Assembly: GCA_949987565.1 (NCBI GenBank)
Contig: OX465107.1
Location: 4,409,212-4,473,211 of the forward strand
Length of the DNA: 64,000 nucleotides
Direction of reading: 5' to 3'
From: Luidia sarsii
Lineage: Eukaryota > Echinodermata > Asteroidea > Paxillosida > Luidiidae
Within the stretch, counting starts at the first letter, position 1, and every line of letters starts with the position of its first letter. Below the pieces are notes generated by a model that ran no database searches, was not told where the DNA came from, and worked only from the letters and a program-made list of their open reading frames with translations. The translations under genes were made by a program, and so were the position numbers. Below, piece after piece: positions 36,783-48,581 of this stretch.

Positions 36783-38295
36783 TGTTACGGTGTCTGGGGT
36801 GGCAACGTGGAGATATTGATGAGTGTAAGTAGGCTTAGAATACAAGTCAGTAGTGAGCAAGCTGTCGTCTTTCCGGATGGTGACATCCAGAAAGTGGGCT
36901 TGGTAGAGTGTTCCCATGTGAACTTAATGGTGCCATGGAAAGAGTTGATGTGGTCAAAGAAGGTATTCAGGCTGCTACCATCCCTAGTCCAAAAGATGTC
37001 ATCTATGTATCTCCACCAAATCCAGGGATGGCAAGGAGCTGCGCTGAGCATGCATTCTTTAAGGTCACCCATGAAGAGGCAAGCAAAGGAGCCATGCATG
37101 TGCCCATAGCAGTGCATCGAATGAGGAAATAGTGTTTGCCAAGAAATGAAAATCATTCTTGGTCAAAACATGTCTCATGAGGATGATTATGTCAGATAAT
37201 GAGTTTATGTTTTTATAACTGTGGGTTACTGACATGACCTTACAATAGCGACATAATTTTTATAAGGATATTTTTGAAGGTAAAACAGATTCTGACTCCA
37301 CTAAGAACAAGAAGCTTGCCAATATGTTTGTACACTTAAGATCCCTAGATGAGAGCAGAAAATGAGCTTGACTGTGATATTTATTGCAGAGACCCTTCAA
37401 TGGTTCTATGGAAAGAAGGCATTCAGACTGCTACTATCCCTAGTCCACATGAAGATGCCATACAGGGGAATGGATGAAAAGTACGAGTTATCAAAAATAA
37501 CACGATTTTTGTGCACACCTACACACTTTAGTGCACATTCAACATTAATATAAAAGCTCAACTGTAGTTGTATGCTGAAACAAACACCAAGCAAATGTTT
37601 ACCTATTCCAATGGTGCACATTTGCCACAAACTTTATCATCAGATGCAAGTTATTTTACCCGGGTCTTCAGAATTCATTCATTTGGTTTGGTTGATCAGG
37701 CCGTTATGGCATAATCCTTATCATAATCTGCAATGTGTGCAGTGCGCAGGCCGTTGGCCAGTGGTTTCCCTATTGAGTCACGTGTGATCATTCATTTTAA
37801 CCGCTAGAGGGCGCACCGCTGCGCGGCAGTGGCTGTAGTCTTGGTTCAAGACGTTGTTGCTTGAGCTACTCTAACGCCCGACGTGCGAAGGCACGGTGAA
37901 TATGGTACCCCCAAATGATCCGCAAACAGAACGCGTACGTGTGGGCGGATCTGCGCGAGTCCGTATGCGTGTGTACATTGCGGATTTCGGTCGGCTATCC
38001 AAACCAACAACGGCTTGAACCACAGTTACTGGATAGCTAGAGCGCAAACGTCCAAAGCAGGTATGCAGCGGTATACGGTAGCCAAAGAGTTTGGGTTTGC
38101 ACTGTCGGCTACAGTCAAACACCGAGACTGAATGTGGAGATAGTGTTTGCCATGAAATGACAAAATAATTCTTGGTTAAAACAAGTCTGATGAGGATGGT
38201 TATGTCAGATATGGGTTGGTTAGACTAGGGCAGAGGAGCAAGCCTGAATGCCTTCTTCCTGGGGGATGTTGGTGTACAGAGAGCTTTGATATGCA
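36783..38295 (-). pseudogene. Penelope-like element copy C/D, 5' half (reverse transcriptase)
   Basis: Minus strand: SLYTNIPQEE (~38280), then FACLFMGDLKECMLSAAPCH and WRYIDDIFWTRDGSSLNTFF (~37080-37000), which holds the YIDD catalytic block. Next are NSFHGTIKFTWEHS, HFLDVTIRKDDSLLTTDLYS and KPTYTHQYLHVATPDTVT (~36800). A frameshift falls between the catalytic block and LDVTIRK. A second RT scrap (DSSSLNAFF) lies at 37430, and ~37455-38110 is unrelated inserted sequence. hAT-1 inserted immediately 3' of the QYLH block. Confidence 0.75.
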
Positions 38296-38754
38296 TATCA
38301 ATGATATCAGAAGCCATCCAGACAATCCTTGAAACCATTCAATGAAGCCTTCTGCCATTTTGTGCAAGAAGGGCAAACGCTCATTGAAAGACAATCTCAC
38401 TGACTTGTATCCTCAACCAGGCCTTACCTAAAGGCATCTTCACAGTATCTCCTATGATAGCCTCATGTCAAGACGTGTGTCTACTCGTCAGTTGACTCAA
38501 TCAATTTAATAGTAAAAGTAATTACCAGATGCCTTAGTCCGCCCGGATCCACTCCATGAAGTCCATGTCTTCTGCCAGATTCCTTGCTTCTCAAGTTCTT
38601 GTCAGGAATTCAGGCTGGCCAATAGCTAGTAGTTTTGCTACCTTCCTCATGCATTTGTTGGTCCCAGTGTTGCTCCTGATGAGGGCAGGAAAAATCAAAG
38701 ATAACAGTGTCATGAAAAGGTACAGGTAAAAGCAGAGAGTCAGTGAGCCAGAGA
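38296..38754 (-). pseudogene. P/R unit, copy 3
   Basis: The R module (EAIIGDTVKMPLGKAWLRI, ~38465-38420; continuing to SDIIDMHI ~38300) runs directly into PLE RT sequence, so the R module is fused to a 5'-truncated PLE. The P module lies at ~38685-38524 (TGTNKCMRKVAKLLAIGQPE frame), followed by an AGGCAG-type tract. Confidence 0.45.
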
Positions 38755-38837
38755 AAGGCCAAAACTGGCATGTCTGGAATAGCACTAGCCAGACAATCTG
38801 ATGTATTGAGAATGTGATGGTTCTCCTTGGTAATTTT
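38755..38837 (-). pseudogene. Penelope-like element copy E, 3' piece
   Basis: Matches the PLE linker (AIPDMPVLAF region) of copy C. It is interrupted by hAT-2 at GTAATTTT, and the rest resumes at 41849. Confidence 0.6.
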
Positions 38838-39046
38838 CAGAGTTGTAACCAAGTCATTTTTTTCCAAGTCAAGTCATGTCTCAAGTCTCAAGTCCATTTT
38901 TTATTCAAGTCAAGTCGAGTCTCAAGTCCGATTTTCCAGTTTGGAAAATGCGTTATTTACTGGCTTGCCTATGCCATGAATGGTTTCAACAGACAGTGAG
39001 AGAAGTGATCACAACCACAGTGCTGCCCCTTATTTAACACTCCAGG

Positions 39047-39300
39047 AGCCGGGTTATTTTGACCCTCTCACAACCAGAGGGGGGGTGTCTCAGATCTCGT
39101 TTGTTCAATGATGGATTCAAACGATATTTGGCAGGGTAATAAAGAATTACATAATGAACGTTTTTGTACGATTTCATTTGAATAAATTAATGTTTTGTCT
39201 GATTTGGTAGGAAGAGGAAAATCTTCACAAGAAAACAGTGAATAAATGGTTACAACTTAAACTTAACAGTTATTGTGAATTTCCTGATTGATCACTCATG
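39047..39300. repeat. Relative of the TTAA element's left end
   Basis: TTAA followed by a block aligning with 42688-42860: GAGCCGGGTTATTTTGACC, a G run, CAGATCTCG, AATGATGGATTCAA, and ATAATGAACnTTT. The far end was not found, so it is either a solo end or a degraded copy. Confidence 0.55.
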
Positions 39301-39905
39301 CACAGACACTGTAGCTGTGCAATTCTATATTACTTTTAGTTTTAGTAGGCCTACTTCACTTTTATAATTACTTCACTGTAGGTTTACCGTTTGTCACTTC
39401 CCCTTGCACAGTAGAATGATTCTAGAATCATTTTGCTTGATCAAGGGCCTTAATCACCAATGCCATGGAACTGACATTAGATTTTTTGGGGTGCTATTCC
39501 ACATTTTCATTTTCGGTACGAAAAAGAAAATCTCCACAAGAAAACCGTGAATGAATGGTTACACTTATTAACAGATATTTTCAATTTGCCGCACGTTGTT
39601 TACTGCGAACCGCAGTGGACTTTTGAGCCAATAGCCCCATACTTTTTCCAAGATCATGGGGAGAAAAAAAATTGCCAAAGTGGCATGTAAAATGAAAACA
39701 AGTACTGTACAAAGTCTTCGAAAAGAGTAACATTTTCGCGATGACGAATGTTTTACAATCAGCGCTTTGTTTCTTCGATGAGGTTTCAAATGGTTTGAAT
39801 CCAAACATCACTCTTGGCGTAGACATGCTGCTTGGTCGTGTTGCCACGAGGCAGTTAAACCATACAGCAAGGGTTACACGCTGCATGTACAGTTAACATC
39901 ATGGT

Positions 39906-41285
39906 CAGTGATGGAAATAAGCGGAAAAAATTGATTAGCAAATAATGCTAATCAAATTGTAATTTGATTAGCAATATGGTAAAAATGACTAGCACAAATA
40001 AATGCAACAATAAGTAGTGCATGGATCATTTCTTCAGGCTTTGACAGACGGGATGCATGCTGGTGCATCGCTGTCCCACCATGTTTGATGCAGTTGTCTC
40101 TTTTCAGGCTGTACCTACTATTCCTAAAACAAAAACGTTGGAATAATTTCTGACCGCTTTGATTTTTTCCTCGTGCGATCTGCAAAGTTTGCATCAAAAT
40201 TGCACAGGGCACCACCAAGATCAACTCAAGGGGGCACCGAGGCCAACTCACTGTGGCATCAAAAGGCCAATCAAAAGGCCAAACCTTTATTTTACATGTC
40301 GCCTTCCTTAGATGTGTACTGGACAAAAATCTTGATAGTTATTTTAATTGACCGCCTCAAATTCAATTTTGTTTGAAGAGTAGAAAGATGGCTGCACCTC
40401 GACTTGGGCTGTTTGGGAAAAATCAAAACCGAAAAAAACGCCGGACCCTGGACTCGGTGAAACCGCAAAACTGTTTTTTTTTCTTCAATGAAAAACAAAA
40501 TAAATTAAAAGAAAACTAAAGAAAAACCCCACACACAATTCCAATGATAAAGAAAGAACCCCAATATTATCCCAATACGTGTTTTATTTCGGCAGTAAAA
40601 TGAATTGTACTTTTTTGTAGCGTACCGTCTCGCTAATAGTAGTAATACTTCTGGAAGTTCCGATCAGGCTTGAGTAGCGCAGCGTGATCGTATGCGGCCA
40701 TGTGGCCGCTGTGCACGTGCACTGTGCATTACATGTATACAGTGTGTGCAAAGAAAGACGTGTTGTGTCATGTGCAGCGCGTAGGCTGGTTTCGGCCCTA
40801 CTGGTCCTGTAGTGTCGCTATGGCGTTATGTAGAGGCGGAAACCATACCTAGACTTGCCAACCTTGCTAACGTCGCGGAGGGAAATGCGCTACTTTCATC
40901 GTTTGTCTCCGAATGTTGTTTCCGCGTAATTCAATATTATTCCCTTCGTCATTAATTTTGAAAGTGGTATGGATAGAAAGAAAGAGAATACACGCTTCAA
41001 TTTAAGGGTAAAATCGACCGATTTGGACGATGTTTACAGGGTAGGTGCTTGGCGCTTGGAGGTCGAAAATCTTAGTCTATCCATGCCTGTATACAGTCTA
41101 CATGTACTGACCATGTACATTTATACAGTGCAAGGGTACAGTACATGTCCTGTGCGTTCAACGCATGATGGTCTCTTACGATGGATTTTGATTCGCACAA
41201 AATGCGAACCGTTTTCTAAATTGTCTCGCATTTCGTGAAAAATGTATCGCATTTTGCGATGCGAATCCAGCTATTTCCATCACTG
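39906..41285. mobile_element. Nested hAT-like element (hAT-3), 1,380 bp
   Basis: Ends CAGTGATGGAAATA and TATTTCCATCACTG are exact 14-base inverted repeats. The flanking direct repeat is ATGGT (39901-39905 and 41286-41290). There is no transposase. Its interior (40183-40375) is similar to the left end of hAT-1 (32130-32390), suggesting a chimera or a hAT-1-derived segment. Confidence 0.75.
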
Positions 41286-41856
41286 ATGGTACATGTACAA
41301 AATGAACATAGAGAAAGCCAACCTCATTCCCATGGAGATCGTCGGTCGCCATTGGCACGAGGTAGACCATGGGGACAAGGTTGATGGGGAAGTCGCTTTG
41401 CAGCGCTATATATGATCTTTGGTACCAAACCTCAAACCATAGCTGGTATCGGTTGGGGAAAGAAGTTGAAAACGCAGCCTGCGATATTCCATTCAACAAT
41501 ATGCTGCCTGTGGGCTGTCTAAATGACTGCCCTCAATAACGAATGGTATTTGTCAGACTATGCGGTGCACCTCACAGCAGCTCACAGGCACACAATGTAC
41601 AGCGTAACGTGGGCCTATGGACATGGACATGTACATGAATACGTGCACCAATACACGCATGAATGAAGAACAGGAATACACAGTTCACAGAGGCCAATGT
41701 TTTTTTTAAAGAAATTAATTCATGCAACAAGCCATTTTTTTGTCAAGTCTAGTCAAGTCTCAAGTCATTTTTCCCCAAGTGAAGTCTTGTCTCAAGTCTG
41801 AAAAATAGTGCCTCGAGTCCGAGTCAGCTTTCCGGGTCAACAACACTGGTAATTTT

Positions 41857-42200
41857 CCGTAGGGGAGGCAGACATGGATGGTATGACGTGACTAAGGGAA
41901 CCTTAGGATTGTCCTTAAGGCCGGTGGATTTTTTGTGGGTGCCGAACTTCTAGGAATGGAATGGGCTTTGGCAATGGACTTCTTCACTTGGCGAGAGCTG
42001 TACCTCTTGCAACTAAGTTTCTGGCCAATACTTGTGTATGGCAGAGAAAGTCTGATTCATTGGAGTATACAGGTATGTATCTCAACCTGAGGTCCTGACT
42101 ATATGCTATACCAGTGTTACGGTGTCTGGGTGGCAACGTGGAGATATTGATAAATGTCAATACTAGACAATAGGCTTACTATATGTCAGTAGTGAGCAAG
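41857..42200 (-). pseudogene. Penelope-like element copy E, 5' piece
   Basis: Continues copy E after hAT-2. It includes the empty hAT-1 target (TATACCAGTGTTACGG) and the QYLH-type end of RT. It is truncated soon after, joining R-module sequence. Confidence 0.6.
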
Positions 42201-42683
42201 CTGTTGTTTTATGTGCAAGAATGTCAAACCCTCACTGATTTGTATTCTCAACCAGGCCTTACTGCAAAAGGCATCTTTACAGTATCTCTTATAGCCTCAT
42301 GTTATGACTTAGGTGTCTACACCTTAACTGACCCAATCTATGCAAGTAATTACCAGATGGCTGATAGTCTTGTCTGATCCACTCCACGAAGCTCATGCCT
42401 CTCATGTCTTCTGCCAAGTACATCAGCTCCTCGCTGCTCAAGTTCTTGTTAGGAATTCAGGCTGGCCAATCTCTGGTAGTTTCGCCGCCTTCATCATGCA
42501 ATTGGTGGTCTGAACATGGCCTCCTGATGGAAGTTAAATAAAACACAATGCAATACCATATTTAAGGCAGAGGTAAACAATGAGAGACAGAGACCAAGAC
42601 AGAATCAGTGACAGAGGTAGAGGCAGAGACAGGGATATACGGTAACAAGAGAGGCAGAGGTACTGGCAGAGGGCTCGTTGGTT
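42200..42683 (-). pseudogene. P/R unit, copy 4
   Basis: R-module fragment (~42330-42210) and a P module (~42525-42352) reading NLSSEELMYLAEDMRGMSF then VEWIRQDYQPSG before GGTAATTAC, without a stop in that portion. AGGCAG-type simple sequence follows. The downstream R module is split by the TTAA element. Confidence 0.5.
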
Positions 42684-43192
42684 TTAACCCTCAAAGAGCC
42701 GAGTTATTTTGACCATCTTACAGCCTGGGGGGGGGGGGGACACGAATTCCGCCCACATCAGATCTCGGTCGTTGAATGATGGATTCAATTTATATTTTGC
42801 AGGGTGGCAGAGAATTACATAATGAACATTTGTGTAAAATTTCATTTAAAAAAAATAATGTTTTGTCAAAATATAGCTCATTAAATTTTTTTTTCATGTT
42901 TTCATTGTTTTTTATTGAATTTCCTGTTTGTTATTGAGTTTCCCCAATTAGCATAAATTTGACTATGATAATGATGAAAGTCACCCAAACCTCAAAATTT
43001 CAAAATTCGATAAAAAAAGGGTGACTTGTCGGGTCCAAGTTAACTCGGACTATCTTTAACTGAAAAAAGACCCAAAACCCACCACGCAGTGAAAAAAATA
43101 TAACATTACCCGACCGAAAACAATAACAATATTAATAACTGGACACTTCACAAAGACAAAGGAATTTGAGTAAACTCGTCAGGCTCCGTGCA

Positions 43193-43640
43193 AGATATTA
43201 TGGGAGCACGAGTTGGCACAGGTACGAGTTGACACGGGTACAAGTTGGCAGGAGTACTAGTACTGTACTAGTAGTATACAAGTACGAGTACGCAGTTGGC
43301 ACGGGTACGACTTGGCAGGAATACGAGTTAGCAGGAGCACGAGTTGGCACGGGTACAAGTTGGCAGGAGTACGAGTACGAGAACGCAGTTGCCACGGGTA
43401 CGAGTTAGCAGGAGCACGAGTTGGCACTGGTACAAGTTGGCAGGAGTACGAGTACGAGTACGCAGTTGGCACGGGTACGAGTTGGCAGGAATACGAGTTA
43501 GCAGGAGCACAAGTTGGCAGGAGTACAGTACGAGTACGCAGTTGGCACGAGTACGAGTTGGCAGGAATATGAGTTAGCAGGAGCACGAGTTGGCATGGGT
43601 ACAAGTTGACCAAAATGGGCACAAGTCAGTCAGAGTACGA
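43193..43640. repeat. Minisatellite of GTACGAGTTGGCAGGA-type units
   Basis: About 450 bases of ~16-base imperfect units with a superimposed longer period. It lies inside the TTAA element. The open frames on both strands result from the repeat. Confidence 0.85.
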
Positions 43641-43987
43641 GTTGGTTTGGGTACGACAATGACCTGACACTTCTTGGACAAGGAACAGGGTAGTTTGCCA
43701 GGGGCATACGGGCGGGTTACCCCCAGAACTGTGGGGTTCTACGTCGTCCGCTGCTCTCCCGACCGGAACCCCACAGATAACTAGGCTTTTTTCCCATAGG
43801 CTTCTGTGTAACGTTCAGAAGTGCTGTGGCATAGGGATCAGCAGGTTCAGCATAACTCATAAAATACTGCTTCATTTGGCCCAAGATTTCTAGCAAATGT
43901 GGTTTACATACCACGCACCTGTGTGCAACTGTCCATGTGGCGAAAATGTGTCGATTTCCCCCCAAAAAGGGGCGAAAATCTCCCGGT

Positions 43988-44122
43988 TCGGTTGCAACAT
44001 TCAAACGGCAGCGCCGCAACTGGCAGTTTGGTCCCCTGTACGTCTTCGCAGCAAGGCGCTATACCGTACTACAGGGACCAGACTGCCAGTTATGGAGCTG
44101 CCGTTTGAATGTTGCAACCACT
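43988..44122. repeat. Inverted repeat within the TTAA element
   Basis: Arms TTGCAACATTCAAACGGCAG and CTGCCGTTTGAATGTTGCAA, followed by CTGGCAGT/ACTGCCAG and CCCTGTA/TACAGGG, surround a ~33-base loop. It is probably a small MITE nested in the larger element. Confidence 0.65.
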
Positions 44123-44721
44123 TTTTTATGATTTTTCATACACAGAACATCGGGGGGAAAGGTGGAAACCTAGATAATCTGATTATTTGTTTCATTTTGT
44201 GTAAGAAAATGTAAATTTAATTCCTGCGCAAGCTTGCGCACAGGGAAATTATAACGTTTAAAAAAAAACGATGTTGACGAAAATCGTCGGCGCCATTTTC
44301 AAAATGGCGGATTATAATGTACTTCATGCATAGGCCGCGCCGGTGCATACCCTCTGTTGACCTTTCTACATGTACTACTTACTGATAATGATGATGGTTA
44401 TATTTTCAGTTGTAATTCATCCCTTTTACTTATAAAACCTGGGAAATGTATTTTGGGGTATAATCTAATTCTAAAACAAAATGTATCTTTTAGTTTTATC
44501 TATCAATTTGCCAAGCTGATTATCAATGGCCATGCCGGGATTAATTGAAAGTTTTTGAAACATCTTCTTTTTTTACATTATATTGAAGATTGAAGATCTC
44601 TTCTATTTTTTTGTTTTAAATTTAAGGTCTATAACATTTTCCCTAGATTTCCTATACCTTTTCCTGGCAATGTCACGAAAATTTGTAAGTGATTCTCTGG
44701 TGGGAGAAACTCTAAAAAAAA

Positions 44722-45097
44722 AAGTGTGATCATTTATAACTTAAGTTATAAGTAAACTGTAACGTTTACTCCAACGACGACCAGATAGGTTCCAGGAGTA
44801 TGGTGTCTTTGGGGGAGCATAACCACTAAACGAAAGGCTTTGGCTTTACAATTTTTTCACCATTGCATTTCACCTATCAAGAGCTTTCATTTGATGTGTA
44901 GGTTGACTATCTTGGACCTCTAAACAAAAAATGTGATCATTTATAAGTAAACTAACGTTTACTCCAACGACGACCAGATAGGTTCCAGGAGTATGGTGTC
45001 TTTGGGGGAGCATAACCACTAAACGAAAGGCTTTGGCTTTACAATTTTTTCACCATTGTATTTCACCCATCGAGAGCTTTCATTTGATGTATGATTT
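44722..45097. repeat. Tandem duplication of ~190-210 bp
   Basis: 44722-44908 and 44932-45097 share GTGATCATTTATAA, AACGTTTACTCCAACGACGA, and CATAACCACTAAACGAAAGG with few differences. Confidence 0.8.
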
Positions 45098-45135
45098 AAC
45101 AAATTTGGGTAAAAAAAAAATTTGCTCTAATATTG

Positions 45136-45215
45136 CTACTAAAAGTACTACTACTACTAGTACTAGTACTACTACTACAAAAAAAAGAGTACTAGTACTA
45201 ATACTAGCAGAAGTA
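45136..45215. repeat. ACT/AGT trinucleotide-type microsatellite
   Basis: ACTACTACTAGTACTAGT and related imperfect units. Confidence 0.8.
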
Positions 45216-47213
45216 GTCCGAGTAAATTGGACCCTTACAATCGCGCTTTTTAAAAAAAATGAGATTTTTAAAAAGTTAATCGGACTATATTATTATTAAT
45301 TATTATAACTTATCAGAGGTGGGAACACAACTTTGAATCGCACAACCTCGACCGTTGCCAATGTAATTTTCTTGAATGGAGAAAGATTTACAATGGTTAG
45401 GTTTGTTGCGATGTTTTCCATGTCCTCCGCTACTAACGTCAATAGACTGGCTGTACATGTACATACACAAAATGTTACAATTATTGGAGCTGTGGCGGGA
45501 GAGGTTTTGCCAGTTGCAATTATTCATATTGTCTCTCTTTTGAAGAGTGGATAGACTTGACAAAGACTTGCGTGTTGGGTTTGTCACGCTGGTAATTAAA
45601 CGCCTCAGGAATCTTGCTTATTTAGGACGATCATTGCACTTACTCTGTGATGCGAATGAGTCCAGGGGTCGTTGCATGGGCGCTGTTTTCTTCCGCTGAG
45701 TATTGGACTTTGGCCAGTTGGTTAAGTGTACGTATCCTCGTCGAGGATCGCATTGTGACATGTGGTGTGGCCTGTGGCCTGTGGCGGTTTGAACGGAAGC
45801 TGAGATTGCGCGCCAATACGACTAGAGTAGAGGTGCAAGGATGATGATGAGGGGTTGCGTTGAGCCAGTGCGGACGTGGGTGTAACCACATCTCCGGAAA
45901 TGGCCCGCAGGATCCTTTGGCCACGGGAATCGTGAAATTCTCACCAGTGTGTTTCTTTTTGTGCCCAAAATAGGCAAAACTGGAGTTTTCCTTTCGGGAA
46001 GGAAAAAAGGAAAGGTCGTATGCCTTTTTCGAGGTTGGACAGGAGCATCGGTGCAGGTGGTACGGTGTTTGTGGGAGGGAATCACGGGGAAGATTCCCTC
46101 TGCGGGTTTGTACGGGGTGGGTTTGGTTGGTTGGTGGACGGCTCGCGCCATTCCAATACTAGTGTCCTGAAAATGGTTGCGTCTTCCTTACCCGTCGGGT
46201 ATTGGGGAAGGGCTGGGTTTGTAGATGGTAGATGGTTGTTGCCATCTTAGGGTTAGACCATTTTCTTGAGTAAAATACATGGCTCCTTTCGGAAGATTGT
46301 CTTTTTAGGAGGTGGTGGTGGTGGGAGGGTCGGTCCCGATAATTGACGAGTTTGGACTGTAGGTCCAGTGGTAGTGATACTAGTACCAGGCTCCTGGTGG
46401 TCTGTCGTTTGAATGTTGTATTCGGTCTGACAGGTATACGGTGTAGGAGACACGGTTTGCAGTGGGTTGGGGTGTAGCAATTCCACGCAGGAAGAGCCAG
46501 AGTTTGCAGAGGTAGCGGCCTGAAGATACGGTACTTGCTAATCAAGCGTATTCTCGGGAACTTTTGGTTACCATCCAAAGTCAAAGTTTGTGAAAATGAT
46601 GGTGTAATCCCATTCAGTGACACCGCCTCTCTGTTGACCCGTGGAACAAAAAATGTGCAAGACACTGTGCGAGACATCTTTCCAGAATTCTCGCGTTGTT
46701 TTTATATTTCATACTGGGGAATTTGGAGAAATGTTCAACTAAGCCTTGGATTAGGCCTATTTGATAATACATTTCATTTAAAATGTTCCTGCTTATCAGG
46801 TTTTAACAAATACAATGCATTCAAATTTTAGTGCTTGCTTTATTCATCCCACAAATTTTCGGGTGGCAAGCCGGGCCACAGACGTTAGCGTCGTTAGAAG
46901 GTACACGTACCGCCGGACGAACATGTACTGTACATGTAGAACATGTAGAACACGGCCAAGTATAGAACTTCCTTTTGCTACTGTACAGGCCTATGTCACG
47001 GATTCAGTTTTTGCCAACCGCCGGCTTTCATACTATGGTCGGCCGTTACACTAAATTCAAAATTCAATTAATTTTACAATATTTATAACCAAGTAATGAA
47101 AAGCTAGAAAACCACAAGAATACTCAGTTATCTTCACAAATCATATCCAACACAAAATGCAGATTGTTGAATGTATTTTTTGGCGACAATTGATGTCAGT
47201 TGTCCATTATTGA

Positions 47214-47375
47214 AGCTGACGGCCGCCGCATACCAAATGTAGGTCAATGGCTGCAAACGAAAGAAAGGTCTGAAATCCTTTGCGGACGTGTCAGAAATCA
47301 CAAGAGGCAATCATCCAATCAAATTTCTTCTTTTTTTACGAGCGGTATGGAGACACTGGTCGACCAATAAAACCC
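47214..47375. repeat. Direct repeat copy 1 inside the TTAA element
   Basis: ~150 bases (CTGACGGCCGCCGCATACCA through GAGACACTGGTCGACCAAT) repeated at 48344-48488 with few changes. Confidence 0.8.
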
Positions 47376-48343
47376 GGCGGTGTATCGACGTGGCCATCGT
47401 TGGCATACGAGTTTTTTTCGTACATTTTTTTACGCCTTAGGTCGCAAATTGTTGTGCTTTCTTCGCAGATCGTTCGCGTATCATTCACGGAGAGAGCTTC
47501 GTACGTTGGACTTGTAAACATTCCCCCCAACTCTCCCCCACCCCCGATCGATTGCCGTTGAAATTAGCGAATCGGCAGTTATCTTCGCGAAAGAAATGAC
47601 GTCCCGGGGTTTTCTCCTAGTAGTAGTTCTACCCTATAGGCCTACCCTCGAGCTGGGGTAAGAATTCCCCGGGGGAAAGCTTAACCACGGGGATTTCTTC
47701 GGTAGTGTGAATAGACAGACCGAAATCCCCGGGGATTTCGTCTAGTGTGAAAGCCCCTTAAGTGGAAGAAAACAAGCTTCAATTTGAGGGTATATCAACC
47801 GAATTGGGCGGAGGCCGCACAGAGTGATTTTGCATTACCCACTGATTTTCAGCTTCCAATATTTCAAACAATAAAAAACGAAAAAATCTGGAATATTTAG
47901 GACACGTTTCTTATGAGGTAAGGTAAAACAAGAACAAATGGTTGCATTTGGAAAATGGCTTCAGTACAACGTCTCTGGCGAGAGAGTCTTGTCGTGTATT
48001 TTTATATTAACCTCAATTGCTCTGATGAGCATGGGCCCGGCTTGAAAAGCCTTGGCGTTGCTCACAAAGCACTACGCTTTGACAGGGACCCGAGTTTCAA
48101 CTGCAAGCTCTGAGCGTGGAGGCGAGGATAGGACTCCTAAAACCCTGGCGGCGCTCACAAAGACAGATAAGCAACTGCCGGTGCTCTGGCGTCTGGACTG
48201 ATCTTGGGTTGACAGGGGGGGGGGATGTTTGGTTAACTGAAGTTTCAATTCCCTCTCCACAAACGGCAATTGCCCATGTGACTGTGCCCCCTAAGAAAAA
48301 AACAATCATGAGAGATGGGTGGCACTATTTTCTATTCGGATCT

Positions 48344-48488
48344 GACGGCCGCCGCATACCAAATGTAGGTCAATGGCTGCAAACGAAAGAAAGGTCTAAA
48401 ATCTTTTGCGGACGTGTCAGAAATCACAAGAGGCAATCATCCAATCAATTTGTGTACGAGTGGTATGGAGACACTGGTCGACCAATCA
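48344..48488. repeat. Direct repeat copy 2 inside the TTAA element
   Basis: Partner of 47214-47375, near the element's right end. Confidence 0.8.
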
Positions 48489-48581
48489 TGTGCCTAAGAA
48501 AAAGTAATAAAGCCTCAACACGCAGAAAAAAAATCACAGAGAGGGGAGGGGCGGATTCTGCCCAGGCTCTGTGAGGGTTAA

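Larger units (their letters stand above)
38838..41848. mobile_element. Non-autonomous hAT element (hAT-2), 3.0 kb
   Basis: It begins CAGAGTTGTAACC and ends GGTCAACAACACTG, imperfect inverted repeats of hAT type. It is flanked by a perfect 8-base duplication GTAATTTT (38830-38837 and 41849-41856). Subterminal CAAGTC/TCAAGTC repeats occur at both ends. No transposase ORF remains. It contains the nested element 39906-41285. Confidence 0.85.
42688..48577. mobile_element. 5.9 kb TTAA-flanked DNA transposon (piggyBac- or Kolobok-like)
   Basis: The ends CCCTCAAAGAGCC and GGCTCTGTGAGGG are near-exact inverted repeats flanked by TTAA (42684-42687, 48578-48581). Sibling P/R units show the empty site as a single TTAA in GTTGGTTTTAACAATGTAGC, and R-module sequence resumes directly after 48581. 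No transposase is recognisable: the longest ORFs (172 codons at most) lack motifs. It is therefore non-autonomous or heavily decayed, and its superfamily is inferred from the TTAA duplication and short repeats only. Confidence 0.75.

Noticed and set aside
43166..43640. Overlapping ORFs of 60-121 codons in the minisatellite
   Set aside because: All frames reflect the tandem GAGTTGGCAGGA units.
46159..46677. 172-codon minus-strand ORF in the TTAA element
   Set aside because: Checked for DDE/DDD transposase or zinc-finger motifs and saw none. Low-complexity His run. Kept as non-coding.
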